Origin: SAR324 cluster bacterium
GTDB lineage: Bacteria > SAR324 > NAC60-12
Direction of reading: 5' to 3'
NCBI GenBank assembly: GCA_028281495.1
Contig: JANQJU010000054.1
Location: 1-56,411 of the forward strand
Length of the DNA stretch: 56,411 bases
Positions 18,203 to 27,364 of the stretch are shown here, piece by piece (position 1 is the stretch's first letter; each line of letters starts with the position of its first letter). The notes beneath the pieces were generated by a model. The model was given only the letters and a program-made list of their open reading frames with translations, did no database searches and was not told where the DNA came from. The translations under genes were made by a program, and so were the position numbers.

Positions 18203-19285
18203 ATGGATGATCTTCGCCCGTTACGTATTGTTTTCACCGGAGGGGGATCCGGTGGTCCCACCACGCCGTTGTTGGCAGTGTATTCCGAATTGCTCCAACG
18301 CCACGGCACTCAGAATTTACAAAGTGTGTTTTGGGGAACGGCCAAGGGACCTGAACGTGAGATGGTGCAGCGAGCGGGCATGCCGTTTGCTGCCTTGCCC
18401 TCGGGCAAGTTGCGACGCTATTGGAGTTGGCGGAATTTTATTGATCCGCTGTTTATCGCGGCAGGCTTTTTGGTGAGCTTGATCCAGCTATTGAAATTTC
18501 AACCGCATGTGGTGGTTTCTGCAGGAAGTTTTGTGAGTGTTCCGGTGGCGTACGCGGCGTGGTTGCTCCGCATTCCTCATATCATTTTGCAAATGGATGC
18601 CAAGCCGGGGTTGGCCAACCGATTGATGGCACCGGTGAGCAAGGTCATGGCGCATTTGTTTGTTCATTCGGCACAACAATTTCGATCCGTGACCGCTCAG
18701 CAAATAGGGCCGGTCGTGCGTCCAGATATCTGCAACGCGGATGCTCAAAAAGCCAATCTCCAATTCGAACTCAGCCCCAACAAACCTGTGCTGCTGGTGA
18801 CAGGTGGAGGACAAGGAGCGGTGGGATTGAATCAGGCGGTTGAAACCGTTTTAGACTTTTGGTTGGAACGGTATCAGGTGGTTCATCTCACGGGAAAAAC
18901 CAATGCCGGTGCACAAAACAAGCATCCGGATTATCATCCGATTCCCTTTGTGAGCGAAGGCATGGGGGACCTGTTAGCCCGTAGCGACTTGGTGATCACT
19001 CGTGCCGGCTTGGGGATTCTGGGAGAACTGGCCTATTTAGCAAAGGACACCGTGCTTGTGCCTTTGCCCAATAGTCATCAATTCCTCAATGCGAAATTGG
19101 TGGTCGATGCAAAAGGAGGGGTTTTATTGGAGCAAGAGCGCTTCCAACAACAAGGGCAGACGTGGTGGCAGAATTTTTTTGAAACATATGAACCCGGCCT
19201 TTATGGACAACATCTGCAACAATTGCTGCCCCAGGGAGGTACCGAAGCCTTTGCAGATTTGATTCAACAATATCGGCGGAAATAA
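18203..19285 (+). CDS. MurG-like UDP-GlcNAc glycosyltransferase (GT28)
   Basis: 360 residues from ATG 18203; a TTG at 18188 is an in-frame alternative. The two-domain GT-B layout of MurG is visible: N-terminal glycine loop FTGGGSGGPTTP (12-22), a central VTGGGQGAVGLNQ loop, and a C-terminal TRAGLGILGELA plus SHQFLNAK donor-binding region. MurG adds GlcNAc to lipid I on the inner face of the cytoplasmic membrane to make lipid II. The usual GGTGGH loop has proline (Pro19) in place of the conserved His, and the donor region is also divergent. It may therefore be a paralogue acting on another substrate rather than the peptidoglycan enzyme. No mur genes lie nearby. Confidence 0.75.
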   Translation: MDDLRPLRIVFTGGGSGGPTTPLLAVYSELLQRHGTQNLQSVFWGTAKGPEREMVQRAGMPFAALPSGKLRRYWSWRNFIDPLFIAAGFLVSLIQLLKFQPHVVVSAGSFVSVPVAYAAWLLRIPHIILQMDAKPGLANRLMAPVSKVMAHLFVHSAQQFRSVTAQQIGPVVRPDICNADAQKANLQFELSPNKPVLLVTGGGQGAVGLNQAVETVLDFWLERYQVVHLTGKTNAGAQNKHPDYHPIPFVSEGMGDLLARSDLVITRAGLGILGELAYLAKDTVLVPLPNSHQFLNAKLVVDAKGGVLLEQERFQQQGQTWWQNFFETYEPGLYGQHLQQLLPQGGTEAFADLIQQYRRK

Positions 19286-19312
19286 TCGCCTCTCAAAACG
19301 GATAGGAGTTTT

Positions 19313-19510
19313 ATGAAATATCGTGTGCATGTGAAAGAAGTGTGGATTCAATCTTATACGGTCGAAGCCAACAGCAAAGCCCATGCGAAAAATTTGGTGG
19401 AGCAAGCCCGGCAACGTCCCATGCCTCAGGTACAGAAAGATGCACGACCAGTTCAACCATGGGGAGTTTTGGGATCCGAATCGTGGGATGTCGAGCCGTT
19501 CAATCGATGA
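19313..19510 (+). CDS. Small hypothetical protein
   Basis: 65 residues with a good ribosome binding site (GGAG, 4 bases before ATG), 27 bases after the MurG-like gene. The sequence (KYRVHVKEVWIQSYTVEANSKAHAKNLVEQ) suggests a beta-hairpin followed by a helix, a pattern seen in small DpnD/PcfM-like proteins. No function can be assigned. Confidence 0.6.
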   Translation: MKYRVHVKEVWIQSYTVEANSKAHAKNLVEQARQRPMPQVQKDARPVQPWGVLGSESWDVEPFNR

Positions 19511-19601
19511 AAACGACTTGGCACTGTGGGGAAATCCTTCTAAATCTGAGGGATGTGGATTCCCGTTAGATTTCTCTCCACCTTCCTAAAAAAAAGTCGC
19601 C

Positions 19602-20477
19602 ATGCTCGACCAAAGTGAATTCATCAGTAGCCTCAAACAAGTGGAGTTATTCCTGCGTCCGACCCGGCATTCTCGACGTATTGGGATCCATGAACTCGCT
19701 CATCGCGGTCGTAGTTTAGAATTTGCTGGGTATCAAGAATATCGTCCAGGAGATGATCTCAAAGATCTCGACTGGAAATTATTTGCTCGCACTGATCGTT
19801 ACTACGTTAAACAACGCGACACCCATACCCCTGCTTCCACTCTGATTTTACTCGACGATTCCCCCTCAATGGGATTCCGTTCCGATAAAGCCACAGCGTC
19901 TAAATTTCGAGGTGCCCTGTTGTTGGCTTTTGGTTTGGGGTATGTGTTGTACAAACAAGGCGATGCCTTCAGCTTCCAAACATTATTCACCCAAGCGGAG
20001 CCATTGAAGCCTCGATCCTCAAAGAAAGGGTTCCGTCATTTGGTTCAACAGCTTCAAGAGCTGGACAACCAAGGCCCCACCGGCAATCCCGAATTGATAT
20101 TACAAAATCGACATCCCCAATCAGTGGACCACCTGTTCCTCATTTCCGATTTTTTGGTGCCAGAAACCCAATGGAACGTATGGATCAAGATGACCAAGAT
20201 TTTAGGTCGAAAAACCACATTTTTTCGTGTGTTGGATCCTGAAGAAACCGCACCCGATCCGCACACCGAAGTTCTCAATATTGAACAAACCACGCAACAC
20301 CGTTTCCTCACCCAAAAGGATTGGAATGCTTATCGCTCCAATTTCCAAGCTCATGAAGCCCATCTTCGTCAATCTTGCTTGGAACAAAACATTGCCTACC
20401 ATCCCTTGATCACTAACCAACCGATGGAAACCTCCATTCGCAAACTCCTATATGCTCAAAAAGGCCGGGAGGTGTAA
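19602..20477 (+). CDS. DUF58 family protein
   Basis: 291 residues. The family signature GRSLEFAGYQEYRPGDDLKD-LDW and the following LFARTDRYYVKQ are clear, leading into a von Willebrand A-like fold with the DDSPSMG stretch near residue 86 in place of a perfect MIDAS (DxSxS). DUF58 proteins usually work with a MoxR-type AAA+ ATPase and BatA-like membrane proteins. No ATPase is next to this copy; the next gene downstream is a methyltransferase. No membrane segment is seen. Start ATG 19602 has only a weak ribosome binding site. Confidence 0.85.
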   Translation: MLDQSEFISSLKQVELFLRPTRHSRRIGIHELAHRGRSLEFAGYQEYRPGDDLKDLDWKLFARTDRYYVKQRDTHTPASTLILLDDSPSMGFRSDKATASKFRGALLLAFGLGYVLYKQGDAFSFQTLFTQAEPLKPRSSKKGFRHLVQQLQELDNQGPTGNPELILQNRHPQSVDHLFLISDFLVPETQWNVWIKMTKILGRKTTFFRVLDPEETAPDPHTEVLNIEQTTQHRFLTQKDWNAYRSNFQAHEAHLRQSCLEQNIAYHPLITNQPMETSIRKLLYAQKGREV

Positions 20478-20490
20478 TGCGTTTCGCATT
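20476..20490. terminator. Short hairpin at the end of the DUF58 gene
   Basis: AATGCG (20476-20481) pairs with CGCATT (20485-20490) around a TTT loop, starting at the stop codon. No U-tract follows, so it may be only a weak terminator. The rest of 20491-20774 holds no gene that I can support. Confidence 0.3.
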
Positions 20491-20774
20491 GAACGCATCT
20501 TTCGTTTAAATTAAGGATTCCCCAAAATTTAGGAATATTTAAGCGCTCTAATTAAGGACCTAGCGATTGGGGTTTTATGATCCCGTTTTTTGAACGGATT
20601 CTTGAAAAGAGTTCACTATTTCCTAAACAGACATGGTTGGACTTTCGGAGAAAGGTAGGGAATCACTTGCTACTGAAGTGAGCCTCTATTAAATACTTAA
20701 ATTGAGAGTTTACTTCAATTCCGCCTGTTCGAATGCGAATTTCTTTAAGATATATATTATTTTTTTTAAATTTT

Positions 20775-22256
20775 ATGACAAAAAAGCGAATCGAATACGG
20801 TGATTTCCAAACACCGCTCCCATTGGCCCAAAAAGTCATTCGTTTGGTTAAAGAGGTATTCCCAACTCCATCTGTCGTTATCGAACCAACTTGTGGGCAG
20901 GGCAGTTTCCTCAAAGCCAGTCTCGAACAATTTGGTAAGGTCCCTCAATATTATGGATTTGAAATCAACCCGTTTCACATTACTGGAATTCTTCCCTGGT
21001 TTCAGAATTATGTGTCTTTGTTGATTGAAATTGAAGACTTCTTCGAGAAGGACTGGGAACTTTTTTTTCAACAGAAAGCCCATGAGCATATCTTGATCGT
21101 GGGTAATCCACCATGGGTTACGAATTCTGCTTTGAGTTCTTTAGACAGTGCCAATTTGCCTCGCAAATCCAACTTTCTGAATTTGTCTGGATTTGCTGCC
21201 AAAACCGGAAATGCCAATTTCGATATTGCCGAGTGGATGTTGATTGAATTGCTCACAAAGCTGTGTGGTCCCAAAGCATGTATAGCGATGCTGTGCAAAA
21301 CAACTACAGCCCGAAAAGTGCTCAAATATTTATGGAAAGCACAACATCCTCTGTCCCATACTTCGCTTCATCATATTGACACTCTCCGGGAGTTTGGTGC
21401 CACGGTGGACGCTTGTTTGTTTATGACCCATGTCAATGGGGCCTCTGGAACTACCCAAGCGACCGTATACCACGATTTGAGCTTCAAACACCCTTTGTAT
21501 GAATTTGGCCTCCTCGACAATGAGTTGATTGCCAACCTCCAGGACTACCAACAGTTGCGGAGCATTCAGCTCAGGAATGTTGCAGAAACCGAACATTATC
21601 GGTGGCGTTCAGGCATCAAGCACGACGCTTCCAAGGTGATGGAATTGACTTTCGATAAGGGCACGTACTGGAATGGCTTTGGGCAGGAGGTTGATATCGA
21701 AGAAGAGTATGTCTTTCCGTTGTTGAAATCTTCGGATCTAGGCAACCAACGGCTCATTCCTCGTAAATTTATCGTGGTTCCCCAACGTATTTTGGGGGCG
21801 GACACTTCATTGCTGCAACAAACAGCTCCCAAGCTCTGGTCCTATTTAACGACCCATGCCTCTATCTTAGACCGACGTAAAAGCCTCATTTATACCAATC
21901 GGCCTCGATTTTCGGTTTTTGGTTTAGGGGACTACAGTTTCAGTGAATGGAAAGTCGCTATTTCGGGAATGTACAAGAACCTTATTTTTTCAGCGATTGG
22001 ACCTTATGTTGAAAAACCAGTGATGCTGGACGACACTTGCTATTTCATTTCATGTAAAACGGAGCCAGAAGCCCTCCTCATCTATGAATTGCTCAATTCC
22101 GATACGGGGCAACGATTTCTTCGGTCTCTCATTTTTTTTGATGCAAAGCGTCCTGTCAAAATCGACATCTTGAGACGCATCGACTTGTATCAACTTGCCC
22201 TTCATTGTGGCCGCGAAGAAGAAATGATGACTTATTTTCCGATGATGATGAACTGA
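20775..22256 (+). CDS. N6-adenine DNA methyltransferase, NPPW type (orphan)
   Basis: 493 residues from ATG 20775 (MTKKRIEYGDFQTP, the usual start of this family); an ATG 14 codons earlier would add a hydrophobic leader. SAM-binding motif I is IEPTCGQGSF (about 36-45) and catalytic motif IV is VGNPPW (NPPW 111-114), in the order of gamma-class adenine methyltransferases. The C-terminal part (FSVFGLGDYSFSEWKVAISG) is the target-recognition region seen in Eco57I/TaqI-like enzymes. It transfers a methyl group to adenine in a specific DNA site. No restriction endonuclease is next to it. Its 3' end faces, 29 bases away, that of a second methyltransferase on the other strand. Confidence 0.85.
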   Translation: MTKKRIEYGDFQTPLPLAQKVIRLVKEVFPTPSVVIEPTCGQGSFLKASLEQFGKVPQYYGFEINPFHITGILPWFQNYVSLLIEIEDFFEKDWELFFQQKAHEHILIVGNPPWVTNSALSSLDSANLPRKSNFLNLSGFAAKTGNANFDIAEWMLIELLTKLCGPKACIAMLCKTTTARKVLKYLWKAQHPLSHTSLHHIDTLREFGATVDACLFMTHVNGASGTTQATVYHDLSFKHPLYEFGLLDNELIANLQDYQQLRSIQLRNVAETEHYRWRSGIKHDASKVMELTFDKGTYWNGFGQEVDIEEEYVFPLLKSSDLGNQRLIPRKFIVVPQRILGADTSLLQQTAPKLWSYLTTHASILDRRKSLIYTNRPRFSVFGLGDYSFSEWKVAISGMYKNLIFSAIGPYVEKPVMLDDTCYFISCKTEPEALLIYELLNSDTGQRFLRSLIFFDAKRPVKIDILRRIDLYQLALHCGREEEMMTYFPMMMN

Positions 22257-22285
22257 GCCTCATACAGACCCATACCTGTTTCGCA

Positions 22286-23353
22286 TCAATCCCCATCGGA
22301 ATGTCGAAGTTTTTTACGACGTTTCTGTGCTTTTTCCGCATCGTCTCCTTGAGCAATGCGTTCGAGGTGAGATTGATCGGAGAGGCGTTTTTGAATGATC
22401 TCACAATACTCTTTTATAGATTCACTACCGAGCCATTGACGTCCAAAAGCTTCTGCTACCGCATAGGTCGTTCCGGCTCCTCCGAATGGGTCCACAACGA
22501 GTTCACCTGCATGGGATGAGGCCAACACACACCGTTTGATCAGCTCCACTGGCTTTTGAGCAGGATGCTTCTCACGTTCCCAAGAGCTATTGGAAAGCGT
22601 AGGAATTTCCAGTACATCCTTGGGCTTCGCACCTTTAGGGTGAGGCGACCAAACATATTTTTTCCCACCTCCCACCTGAGAAGTCTCAGCTTGAGGATGC
22701 TCTGGGTACTTCAAAGTGTGGGCATTGTAAGGCACTCGTACTTCATCTTGATTGAATGTGAACTTTTTGCTTTTACGAAGGTGTAACAGGCTTTCATGAG
22801 AACGCCCCCAATCGTTGCTCAAATTGGCTTTGTTTCGGTAGTACCATACCAACCATTTGCATCCTTTGAAGTAAGGACTCGCCGCCCATTTCAAGTCTGC
22901 CAGAATCTCGGAGAAGCCGCAGATGTAAAGGCTGCCTGCGGGATCTAGCACTCGATGCGCTTCTTGAATCCATTCCATGCTCCAATCCACATATTCTTTC
23001 TGAGACTGAAACGAATCCCATTCTGCTTTTTTGATGTTGTAAGGTGGGTCCGCAAAAATGAGGTGCACCGAACCGGTATCCAAGCTCCTCAAAAACCGGA
23101 TGGCATCCATTTGATATAATTTGCCGTGCTCTGTTTCGAAAAAAGGCACTAACGACACGGCAAACAAATTCGTAGTTGGATAGGTATTTGTCATGCCATG
23201 GAGAAAGTGGTGCACTTGATCTGCTGAATAAATGCGATAATTGTTGATGGGATGGCGTTGTGATTTGAACCGTCCGGTTTTGTCCCAGCGTCTCAACGTT
23301 TCTTTACTCACTCCCAAGAGTTCTGCTGCTTGACTGATCGTGAAATATTCCAT
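22286..23353 (-). CDS. DNA methyltransferase with N-terminal MerR-type helix-turn-helix
   Basis: 355 residues. Residues 1-52 are a MerR/excisionase-like winged helix (FTISQAAELLGVSKETLRRWDKTG). From 75 on is a beta-class amino-methyltransferase: motif IV ADPPYN (102-106), a target-recognition region, then motif I DPFGGAGTT (288-296). It methylates adenine N6 or cytosine N4. The HTH probably lets it control its own promoter, as in self-regulated restriction-modification genes. Start ATG 23353 has a strong ribosome binding site (GGGGAGGA). The direct and inverted repeats upstream are likely its operator. No cognate endonuclease is evident. Confidence 0.88.
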   Translation of the reverse strand: MEYFTISQAAELLGVSKETLRRWDKTGRFKSQRHPINNYRIYSADQVHHFLHGMTNTYPTTNLFAVSLVPFFETEHGKLYQMDAIRFLRSLDTGSVHLIFADPPYNIKKAEWDSFQSQKEYVDWSMEWIQEAHRVLDPAGSLYICGFSEILADLKWAASPYFKGCKWLVWYYRNKANLSNDWGRSHESLLHLRKSKKFTFNQDEVRVPYNAHTLKYPEHPQAETSQVGGGKKYVWSPHPKGAKPKDVLEIPTLSNSSWEREKHPAQKPVELIKRCVLASSHAGELVVDPFGGAGTTYAVAEAFGRQWLGSESIKEYCEIIQKRLSDQSHLERIAQGDDAEKAQKRRKKLRHSDGD

Positions 23354-23380
23354 GAGTTCCTCCCCTGATTCTAAATTGAA

Positions 23381-23442
23381 TAACCTTAGCTAACCTTAGT
23401 CACCCTGAGTAAGGTGTAACGCCAATCCGAAATAGATGTCAA
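23381..23442 (-). promoter_or_regulatory. Candidate promoter and operator of the MerR-methyltransferase gene
   Basis: On the minus strand TTGACA (23442-23437) is a perfect -35 box, followed after 17 bases by a weak -10 (TTACAC). Downstream of it TAACCTTAG occurs twice (23381-23389, 23391-23399), and ACCTTA (23393-23398) is inverted as TAAGGT (23410-23415). The repeats lie between the promoter and the start codon of a gene whose product has its own HTH, which suits autoregulation. Confidence 0.5.
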
Positions 23443-23681
23443 TTCATGTCTATCTTTCGATGAAGTTATAACTCAAAATCAAAGACGCTGAGTAGGCTCA
23501 GTCATCTTGCTACATGAAGCAAGGAACCAAAAAGCACGAAAGAAAAACAAAAATACAACAGACGGAAAGTTGAAACAGTCAACGCATGTGAATCTTTATA
23601 CTCACAAAACAGAAACACAACATATAACCACGAAAGACAACCTGCTGGGACACACGCGCATGGAGGCATGCTTGAAAATGT
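23443..23681. other. Intergenic region with small hairpin after the chemotaxis gene
   Basis: No supportable gene. GCATG (23658-23662) and CATGC (23667-23671) form a 5-bp hairpin just past the stop of the minus-strand chemotaxis receptor at 23682, possibly part of its transcription end. Confidence 0.4.
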
Positions 23682-25262
23682 TTAAAAATCATTGGCTGCC
23701 TGCAATAGATTCGCTTTTTCAGAATCGTTGATTCTTCTTGGGGGTGGTTGCTCTATGTGCGGTCGTGGTTCGGTTGAGGTTGGGGAAACTCCATTTGAGT
23801 TTCCACCATGGATCAAATTTTCTAACTTATGCACCACCTCTCGAATGTTTTGCGTAATCCCTCCAAGTTGTTCCACCGCGTTTGAATTATCAATCGACAT
23901 GGAGGCGTTGCGTTGAGTCGCGTTATCCATAAGAGTGATGGCTTGGTTGATTTGTCCTAGTCCTTGAGATTGCTCCTGAGAAGCGTTCGAAATTTCTTCA
24001 ATGCGTTGGTTGATATTTTCAAAAGCAACGCTTGTTTTTTTGGAGATTGCTACCCCCGCTTCTGCTTTGACAACATTGTCTTCGATACGTTCGGCAATAT
24101 CTTGTGCGGCTTCTGCACTTTTCATCGCCAAGTTGCGCACTTCGCTAGCGACAACGGCAAACCCCATTCCTGCTTCACCCGCACGGGCAGCTTCTACCGC
24201 AGCATTTAAGGACAAAATATTGGTTTGGAAGGCAATACCATCAATCGTTTTCGTGATTCCCGATATACGATCACTCGATTCCCGGATCGCTCCCATCGAG
24301 TTCGATAATCGAACCATTTCGCCTGATGTGTTTTTCGCCAAATCATGGGAGCGTATGGCATTTTCTGCATTGTTTTTTGTCATGGAGGCGAATTCTTCGA
24401 GGGCGGCTGAAGTTTGCTCAATAGAAGACGCCTGACTCGATGAGCTTTCAGCAAGCACTTGACTAGCTTGCGATAGGCTACTGACGGATTGCGACGCCAG
24501 ATCCGCTCCTTGGGTCAGGTTATCTGCAAACTTTTGAATAGGACGAACGATGGATCTGGCCACCATATATCCACTGAAAGCCGCGACTAAGATCGCTAGA
24601 CCCGTAAGAAAAATTGTTGACCAAATTGCAGCTTGTTGGTCGGTGTCGGCTTCATTTCGTAAGCTTTCCATTCGGTCACGATGCTCTGCAATTTGCTGAT
24701 GTAAAATCGAAACAGCATCATTGTATAAACCATTACCCTCTTGAATCAACATCTCCAACGCTTCCTCTTTTTGATAGGCGCTGCTGATTTCCAAAATCTC
24801 TTTGGCCTTTTGGCTAAACTTTTCCCAAACCCTTTTATACTCTTCGAGATGCACTCTATTGTGGTCTCCCGATCCTTCTCCTTCGTGGCTATCTCCACGC
24901 CCTTCGCTTTCCTGCCCCGTGGCTTGTCCCTCATGACTGATTGGGGACTCCTTCTGTAGGACGAGGTCTTCATATTTTTTCAGGTGTTGTCTAAGGAGAT
25001 CTTGAAGTTCGAGAATTTCCGTGTCCAAGCTTTTCATCATTTCTTCATCAATCGCACTAATATGCGTAAACAAATTCAGCAGAATACTCTGAGATGTCTT
25101 TTCTACTTCCATAATTCTAAGGATCGGGCGGGCTTCTTTCTCGAACAAGGAGAGAGAAACAGTAGCGACAGAACTCGTAAAATAAAAGCCGGTCGCCCCC
25201 ATAACCAATACACAAACAATCGCAACTATAGCGTTTATTATAAACTTTAAGCGTATACTCAT
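23682..25262 (-). CDS. Methyl-accepting chemotaxis protein
   Basis: 526 residues. A first membrane segment (about 8-30), a periplasmic four-helix-type sensor region (30-205), and a second membrane segment (about 213-233, STIFLTGLAILVAAFSGYM) lead into a HAMP linker (ARSIVRPIQKF). The cytoplasmic signalling hairpin carries the highly conserved tip IAFQTNILSLNAAVEAARAG. It would relay ligand signals to CheA/CheW. The periplasmic part contains an insert rich in His, Gly and Glu (about 115-142), which could bind metal. The C-terminus (ANDF) lacks a CheR-binding NWETF-type pentapeptide. A ribosome binding site (AGGAG) precedes the ATG. No other chemotaxis gene is nearby. Confidence 0.93.
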   Translation of the reverse strand: MSIRLKFIINAIVAIVCVLVMGATGFYFTSSVATVSLSLFEKEARPILRIMEVEKTSQSILLNLFTHISAIDEEMMKSLDTEILELQDLLRQHLKKYEDLVLQKESPISHEGQATGQESEGRGDSHEGEGSGDHNRVHLEEYKRVWEKFSQKAKEILEISSAYQKEEALEMLIQEGNGLYNDAVSILHQQIAEHRDRMESLRNEADTDQQAAIWSTIFLTGLAILVAAFSGYMVARSIVRPIQKFADNLTQGADLASQSVSSLSQASQVLAESSSSQASSIEQTSAALEEFASMTKNNAENAIRSHDLAKNTSGEMVRLSNSMGAIRESSDRISGITKTIDGIAFQTNILSLNAAVEAARAGEAGMGFAVVASEVRNLAMKSAEAAQDIAERIEDNVVKAEAGVAISKKTSVAFENINQRIEEISNASQEQSQGLGQINQAITLMDNATQRNASMSIDNSNAVEQLGGITQNIREVVHKLENLIHGGNSNGVSPTSTEPRPHIEQPPPRRINDSEKANLLQAANDF

Positions 25263-25634
25263 GTTATTTTTCTCCTGTTCATCGTCTTCAGATCGTTTTT
25301 GAAGACTTTAAGTTGATGTAAAGGATATCTGCCACTTGATTAATGAAGCCTCACTACGGTAAAAAGTCATCATTTTATAAATTATAATATTTTTTTTTTA
25401 CAAAGCTCACTAAAAAATTCGTGTAATTTCATACAGATTACAAAAAAAAATAAATTGTTTGCAATCGAGAGAATGTTTTTAGGATCGAGGTTCGTACCAT
25501 AACAAACAAATGTTATTGAAGCACGATTCCTTTATTTTGACAACAAAAACACAACAAAAAGAACATCTTTTGTGTGCTGGGAAGTGATCAAAGGTGGAAA
25601 AGCGAGCGGTCCTGAAAAGGGGGGAGCTTAAGAA
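25263..25634. other. Intergenic region, nothing recognised
   Basis: About 370 AT-rich bases between two minus-strand genes. It should hold the promoter of the chemotaxis gene and the end of the operon that starts with lpxB; I see no distinct motif. Confidence 0.5.
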
Positions 25635-27359
25635 TCAACGACAGTTTCCAGTAGAAAGGGATTGCAACCACAACGCACACAGGTCGAACTCACAGGCTCG
25701 TCGCCAATCAGCACAGGCTAATTCGGTGTTTCCCAAGGCATTGTAGGTGGAGCCTCGTTCACGGTAAACGAGCACGAGATTGGGATCGATGTTGAGGGCT
25801 TGATTGAAGTCGGCCAATGCTTGTTCATACATCATGGACTCAAGATAGGCCACGCCGCGGTTGTGATAGGCTTGTGCTCCCCGTGGGTCAATCGCAATCG
25901 CTCGACTCCAGTCAGTAATGGCATCTTGCAGTCGATTTTGCAGCAGATTGATGCTGCCCCGATTGAGATAGGCTTTCCAATATCGAGGGTTGATGAGTAT
26001 CGCTTGATCCAGGTGCTCACGCGCTTCATCCCACAAAGCATTATCTAGGTACCATTTTCCCAAATTATTATGAGCTAGCCATGATTCAGGATTGTTTTTA
26101 AGGGTGTGTTCCCAAAACGTGACCTCATTCCAATAATGTTGCGTTTGCCACCAGGTCACGAGGGCAAAAATAAGAATCATCGCCCATCCAAATGGCGTAG
26201 AACGCAGCAATGGCGCTGTGATACGGATCTGGTAAAGTGCCTGATCTTGCCGACGTTTCTCGATCAACTTGATTCGGTAATATCGAAAAACACTGCCCAC
26301 CCCAAGCATGATGAGGGGAATTGAGGGCAGGTAGATCCAATGGTCTGCAACATACGAAAATCGTGTGAACGCATTGTTAAAAAAGCCCATTACGGGAAAC
26401 AAAGTGATCAGGTAAGCTCCCAGCCCGAAAGCCAAGGATCTGCCCCAAGTGGAATACTTCCAATAGCAGAGTCCGGCAATTACCAGTCCCAGGAAAAGCC
26501 CCCAATAGTTACTAAGCATAGTAGGATCCACGTCCCATTTGGGATAGTGGAACATCAAGGGATAAGGGAATATTAATTTGCCGATATAGAAAAACGGAAT
26601 TTTACCCGCATTGATCAATCGTTCTAAAAATGAAAGTTCAAGTTCGGGTCGATTGGCTCCAAACGAATACAGCTCAAACCAAACCCTCACGTATGCGGTG
26701 GCTCCTGATAACGCAAAGAAGGGGAGCAAATGTCCAGACATCTTCCAAGACAGTTTTTGTTTGCGCCACAACATCAGCAAAACTAACAAGGCGGGAAGCA
26801 TCACGGTGGAGGTTTTGCTCAATAAAGCCGCTAAGAAGCACACTAATGCAAGCAGATAGGCGTTGACCGTGGGTTGTCGTTGATAGCGAAGCCAAGCCCA
26901 GAAGGTGAGTAAATAAAACACGCCCGACAGCACATTTTTTCGCTCTGTCAGCCACGCCACCGATTGGACATGAATCGGATGGAGCAAAAAAAATGCAGCA
27001 ATCCACCACGCCCCGGAGATACGAAGCTGATGCAGTATTCGCCACAACAGCAGGGCACTCAACACGTGCAATCCGATATTGACGATATGGGACGCCATCG
27101 GGTCCCATCCCCACAAACGGTATTCGAGCCAAAAAGAAGTGCGCGCAATCGGTAGGTAGGGCCACACGCCATTGTTATCTTGAGGCGCGAACCAAATTCT
27201 CCATAGACCGCCAGGTAGAGTCATCAAGCGGTCTTGCAGGATATAAACCGCATCGTCTACCACGTATCCTGCATTCATTGCCGGGAAGTAGGCGACAACG
27301 GTGAGCAAAAGGATGGAAATGGGAGCTAGCAACAGTTGTTGGAAGCGATGAAATTTCAT
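25635..27359 (-). CDS. TMTC-like GT-C membrane glycosyltransferase with C-terminal TPRs
   Basis: 574 residues. About ten membrane segments fill residues 10-410. The first loop carries the acidic pair VDDAVYI and a later loop has HPIHVQSVAWLTERKNVLS, the signature of the TMTC / protein O-mannosyltransferase-like branch of GT-C enzymes. These use lipid-linked sugars to glycosylate proteins outside the membrane. Residues 430-555 are four TPR repeats (AHNNLGKWYLDNALWDEA, AYLNRGSI, AYHNRGVAYLE, VYRERGSTYNALG), probably binding the acceptor protein. It starts 5 bases after tldD and probably forms an operon lpxB-tldD-this gene. The exact sugar and acceptor are unknown. Confidence 0.82.
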   Translation of the reverse strand: MKFHRFQQLLLAPISILLLTVVAYFPAMNAGYVVDDAVYILQDRLMTLPGGLWRIWFAPQDNNGVWPYLPIARTSFWLEYRLWGWDPMASHIVNIGLHVLSALLLWRILHQLRISGAWWIAAFFLLHPIHVQSVAWLTERKNVLSGVFYLLTFWAWLRYQRQPTVNAYLLALVCFLAALLSKTSTVMLPALLVLLMLWRKQKLSWKMSGHLLPFFALSGATAYVRVWFELYSFGANRPELELSFLERLINAGKIPFFYIGKLIFPYPLMFHYPKWDVDPTMLSNYWGLFLGLVIAGLCYWKYSTWGRSLAFGLGAYLITLFPVMGFFNNAFTRFSYVADHWIYLPSIPLIMLGVGSVFRYYRIKLIEKRRQDQALYQIRITAPLLRSTPFGWAMILIFALVTWWQTQHYWNEVTFWEHTLKNNPESWLAHNNLGKWYLDNALWDEAREHLDQAILINPRYWKAYLNRGSINLLQNRLQDAITDWSRAIAIDPRGAQAYHNRGVAYLESMMYEQALADFNQALNIDPNLVLVYRERGSTYNALGNTELACADWRRACEFDLCALWLQSLSTGNCR

Positions 27360-27364
27360 GAACG

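Noticed and set aside
23507..23731. 74-codon plus-strand frame after the methyltransferase gene
   Set aside because: Overlaps the 3' end of the chemotaxis gene, lysine/threonine-rich low-quality sequence, no ribosome binding site.
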